A stretch of DNA of 9,058 nucleotides from positions 1-9,058 of the forward strand of contig JAITBV010000026.1 in assembly GCA_031283395.1 (NCBI GenBank), given 5' to 3'. The position numbers were made by a program, and so were the translations under genes. Under the pieces are notes generated by a model, which made no database searches, had not been told where the DNA came from, and saw only the letters and a program-made list of their open reading frames with translations. Source of the DNA: Candidatus Adiutrix sp. GTDB lineage: Bacteria > Desulfobacterota > Desulfarculia > Adiutricales > Adiutricaceae. How positions within the stretch are numbered: position 1 is the stretch's first letter; each line of letters opens with the position of its first letter. Of the stretch, positions 7,121 to 9,058 are shown one piece after another.

Positions 7121-7169
7121 GGGTCCCGGCCCTTCGGGGCCGAAACCGGGGAGATTCAGGCCGGGACCC
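7121..7169 (-). promoter_or_regulatory. Leader inverted repeat with competing hairpin upstream of the radical SAM gene
   Basis: Minus-strand GGGTCCCGGCC (7169-7159) is a perfect reverse complement of GGCCGGGACCC (7131-7121), with 27 nt between. The downstream arm shares five bases with a second perfect stem, CGGCCC/GGGCCG at 7127-7142, with a 4-nt loop (CGAA in minus-strand RNA, TTCG on plus). The two folds cannot form together. The larger fold ends 13 nt before ATG 7107, so it could affect ribosome access. Folding was done by eye; GC richness makes chance stems common, though 11 perfect pairs is notable. Confidence 0.4.
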
Positions 7170-7203
7170 TCAAGGGCCCGGTCAAGCTATACCTAAGCAA
7201 GCA

Positions 7204-7221
7204 TAGCAAGAACAAGGCCAA
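7204..7221 (-). promoter_or_regulatory. Candidate sigma-54 (RpoN) promoter for the glycosyltransferase operon
   Basis: The minus strand reads TTGGCCTTGTTCTTGCTA. This matches the RpoN core YTGGC-N7-TTGCW, with the required GG (7219-7218) and GC (7207-7206) exactly 10 nt apart. Initiation would fall near 7194, giving a leader of about 87 nt before ATG 7107. The -24 box is TGGCCT rather than TGGCAC. Position, direction and spacing all fit. Sigma-54 commonly drives flagellar and surface-structure genes and needs an enhancer-binding activator, whose site is not identified. Confidence 0.55.
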
Positions 7222-7291
7222 CCAGACCGGAGCGGCCGGAGGGGCGCGGCCGGGCCGCCGGGGCTTGCCAGGAAGGGCGGCTTTCTGTTAA

Positions 7292-7297
7292 AAAGGA
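7292..7297 (+). promoter_or_regulatory. Ribosome binding site of mltD
   Basis: AAAGGA ends 10 nt before ATG 7308, a slightly long but usable spacer. The in-frame TTG at 7299 would leave a spacer of 1 nt and is unlikely to be the start. The internal ATGs at 7326 and 7344 lack a comparable site. Confidence 0.55.
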
Positions 7298-7307
7298 TTT
7301 GACTTTA

Positions 7308-9038
7308 ATGAAATCCGGGCAGCCCATGCGCCATGACTTTTTCATGAAATTCCTGAACTACGGATGGCCGGGCCTCCGGTCCGGCGCTCTCCTTTTCCTG
7401 GCCGGCGCGGTTCTGGCCTGCGGCGGGGCCCCACCCTCCACCATAGGTCGTTCGGCGGTGTCGGTAGCCCAGGAGAGCCGGGCCGAAAGCGGCCAGCGTT
7501 ACACCCTTGGTCCCCAGTTCACCAACCAGCTTCAGGATATGCTGGGGCGGGAGGCCGAGGCCCTGGGCGGGAGCCGGGAAGGCGTGCCCCTGGAGCTCAA
7601 TCGCCAGGTGCTTTTGAACATCAACCGTTTCCTCAACGAAGACCGGGGCTTCATCACCCGGAGTCTCAATCGGGGCTCCAAATATCTTCCCATGATGAAA
7701 AGCATTTTCCGGCGGAAGGGCCTGCCGGAGGACCTGGTCTATCTGGCCCTCATTGAAAGCGGATTCAACACCCAGGCCGTCTCCCACGCCTCGGCCGTAG
7801 GGTTCTGGCAGTTCATCCCCTCCACCGGCCGGCGCTACGGCCTGGTCGTCAATGACTGGGTGGACGAGCGCCGGGATCCGGTTAGAGCCACCTACGCCGC
7901 CGCCGACTACCTCATCACCCTCCACGACACTTTCGGTTCCTGGCCCCTGGCCATTGCCGCCTACAACAGCGGCGAGGGCAAAATAATCAGGGGCATAAGA
8001 AATTACGGGGTCAGCAATTTCTGGGACATGTCCAGCGTTGGCGGCCACCTGGCCGACGAGACCAAGATCTATGTGCCCAGCTTTCTGGCCGCCACCTTCA
8101 TCGCCAAGGACCCGGCCGCCTACGGCCTGACCATAGACGCCCAGCCCCCCGAACAGTGGGAGGAAGTGAGCCTGCCCCAGCCCGTGACCCTGGCCGAGGC
8201 CGCCCAATTCGCCCGCGCTGACGCCCAACGCCTCCAGGAATTGAACCCCCATCTCCGAAAAGCGGCCACGCCGCCCAAGGAGACCGGTTTCATCCTGCGC
8301 CTCCCCAAGGGCTCGGGCCGGGACTTCATCGCCGCCTACCAGAAGGCCGGTCTGGGTAAGGCCCTGCCAGCCGAGACCCCTCCCCCGGTGCCCCGGGCCT
8401 CGGATCTGGCCCAATTGCGGCCCGGGCTGGAGGCCGCGGCTTCGACCGCGCCTCTGGAGACCCCCATGCCCCGTATCGAGGCGCCTCCGCCGCAGACCCA
8501 TCGGGTGGTCCGCGGCGACACTCTGGGCGGCCTGGCCGTGAAGTATAAAACCACGGTCCGGGAACTGACCCGCCTGAACGAACTCAAGAGCGACCGCCTG
8601 ACCGTGGGCCAGAGGCTGAAGGTGAGGTCCGGCCCGGCCGCCCCGACCCAGGTCTCGGCTCCTTCCGGTCAGGCCGCGGCCCGGCCCGCCCCCGCTTCGC
8701 CGGCCCCGGCTGCGGCCAGAGCGGCTCCGTCTTCGTCCGCCGAGTTCCACACCGTGGTGGAGGGGGACACCCTGGGGGCCCTGGGTCTTAAATACGGGGT
8801 GAAGGTCAAGGACCTGATGGAGATGAACGATCTGACCGGCACCAACCTCCGCCTGGGGCGGAAGCTGAGAGTAAAGGCCGCCCCGGTCCCGCCCGCGCCG
8901 ACCTCGATAAAGGTGGCCGAAGGCGACACCCTCTACGTCCTGGCCCGAAAACATGGCCTCTCCGTGGACCAGTTGAAGAAGCTGAACAATTTGACCGGCG
9001 ATGTGCTGCGCCCCGGGCAGACTTTGAAGATAAAGTGA
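7308..9038 (+). CDS. mltD: MltD-type membrane-bound lytic transglycosylase with LysM repeats
   Basis: 576 residues from ATG 7308. It cuts the MurNAc-GlcNAc bond of peptidoglycan to give 1,6-anhydro-MurNAc ends, in the periplasm. Residues ~13-38 form a signal peptide ending in the lipobox-like AVLAC, so Cys38 is the probable lipidated residue. The SLT domain spans ~127-252: LALIESGF with catalytic Glu150, VGFWQFIPSTGRRYGL, and LAIAAYNSGEG. Next comes a degenerate LysM-like piece (~286-333: VTLAEAAQFA, LQELNPHLR). A Pro/Ala linker follows, then LysM domains at ~398-440, a second Pro/Ala linker, 480-523 and 534-576, each with a GDTL core and an 'L..LN.L' helix, for glycan binding. E. coli MltD is shorter with two LysM domains. 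An ATG at 7344 would give a more compact signal peptide but lacks a ribosome site. Transcribed divergently from the glycosyltransferase operon; no convincing promoter was found. Confidence 0.93.
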   Translation: MKSGQPMRHDFFMKFLNYGWPGLRSGALLFLAGAVLACGGAPPSTIGRSAVSVAQESRAESGQRYTLGPQFTNQLQDMLGREAEALGGSREGVPLELNRQVLLNINRFLNEDRGFITRSLNRGSKYLPMMKSIFRRKGLPEDLVYLALIESGFNTQAVSHASAVGFWQFIPSTGRRYGLVVNDWVDERRDPVRATYAAADYLITLHDTFGSWPLAIAAYNSGEGKIIRGIRNYGVSNFWDMSSVGGHLADETKIYVPSFLAATFIAKDPAAYGLTIDAQPPEQWEEVSLPQPVTLAEAAQFARADAQRLQELNPHLRKAATPPKETGFILRLPKGSGRDFIAAYQKAGLGKALPAETPPPVPRASDLAQLRPGLEAAASTAPLETPMPRIEAPPPQTHRVVRGDTLGGLAVKYKTTVRELTRLNELKSDRLTVGQRLKVRSGPAAPTQVSAPSGQAAARPAPASPAPAAARAAPSSSAEFHTVVEGDTLGALGLKYGVKVKDLMEMNDLTGTNLRLGRKLRVKAAPVPPAPTSIKVAEGDTLYVLARKHGLSVDQLKKLNNLTGDVLRPGQTLKIK

Positions 9039-9058
9039 GGCCTCCGAAGCTTCGCCCC

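Noticed and set aside
7196..7210. Direct repeat AGCAAG at a 9-nt period
   Set aside because: Only two short copies, partly within the sigma-54 element; not enough to call an operator.
7186..7215. Minus-strand TTGTTC-18-TATAGC as a sigma-70 promoter for the operon
   Set aside because: Only weak matches to both boxes; it overlaps the much better sigma-54 element.
7246..7258. 13-nt palindrome GCGGCC-G-GGCCGC as an activator site
   Set aside because: It lies where a sigma-54 enhancer could be, but GGCC-type palindromes are everywhere in this sequence, so it carries little weight.
7265..7293. TTGCCA-17-TTAAAA as a sigma-70 promoter for mltD
   Set aside because: The -10 matches only three of six consensus bases, and transcription would begin at or after the ribosome site, leaving no usable leader.
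7305..8954. A 549-codon open frame on the minus strand opposite mltD
   Set aside because: It is fully antisense to a clear SLT/LysM gene. Its translation is low-complexity Gly/Gln/Val/Arg with no domain, and long antisense frames are expected with this GC-rich third-position bias.
9041..9058. CGAAGCTTCG palindrome (9045-9054) after the mltD stop as a terminator
   Set aside because: A 10-bp palindrome leaves no loop of useful size, no T-run is visible, and the window ends before a structure could be judged.

Overview
The window is a GC-rich stretch of bacterial chromosome (by eye about two thirds G+C, with very frequent GGCC and CAGG). Genes are closely packed and lie in two divergent units. 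The DUF115/Maf-like and CgeB-like glycosyltransferases, the glycosyltransferase-TPR fusions and the MltD-type lipoprotein suggest a Gram-negative, diderm organism. They are most reminiscent of the former Deltaproteobacteria (Desulfobacterota / Desulfovibrionota). That placement is inferred from gene content and codon style and has not been tested.

Minus strand, read right to left from 7107 to the left edge: six genes in the same direction with junctions of 25, 32, 33, -4 and about -11 nt, so probably one operon. In transcription order they are: a radical SAM/SPASM protein; a CgeB-like glycosyltransferase with a helical-repeat tail; a DUF115/Maf-type protein; a GT2 glycosyltransferase fused to TPRs; a GT4-type glycosyltransferase; and the first ~173 codons of a protein whose N-terminal GxGxG domain resembles that of the DUF115 protein and which runs off the window. 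None has an evident signal peptide or membrane span. No flippase, polymerase or sugar-nucleotide synthesis gene is visible. The set therefore looks like a cytoplasmic glycosylation module acting on a protein (flagellin is the obvious candidate) rather than a lipid-linked polysaccharide pathway. No acceptor protein is in the window.

Intergenic region 7108-7307: on the minus strand it contains a sigma-54 type element with exact GG-N10-GC spacing (7204-7221), pointing at the operon. Between that element and the first start codon is an 11-bp perfect inverted repeat that overlaps a competing 6-bp hairpin. Together they suggest sigma-54 dependent, possibly structure-controlled expression, in keeping with a link to flagella or surface structures.

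Plus strand 7308-9038: a complete MltD-type lytic transglycosylase lipoprotein with one degenerate and three clear LysM domains. It faces away from the operon, and any functional link is unproven.

No tRNA, rRNA, CRISPR array, insertion sequence or phage gene was seen. The many long open frames opposite the real genes are GC-driven shadows.
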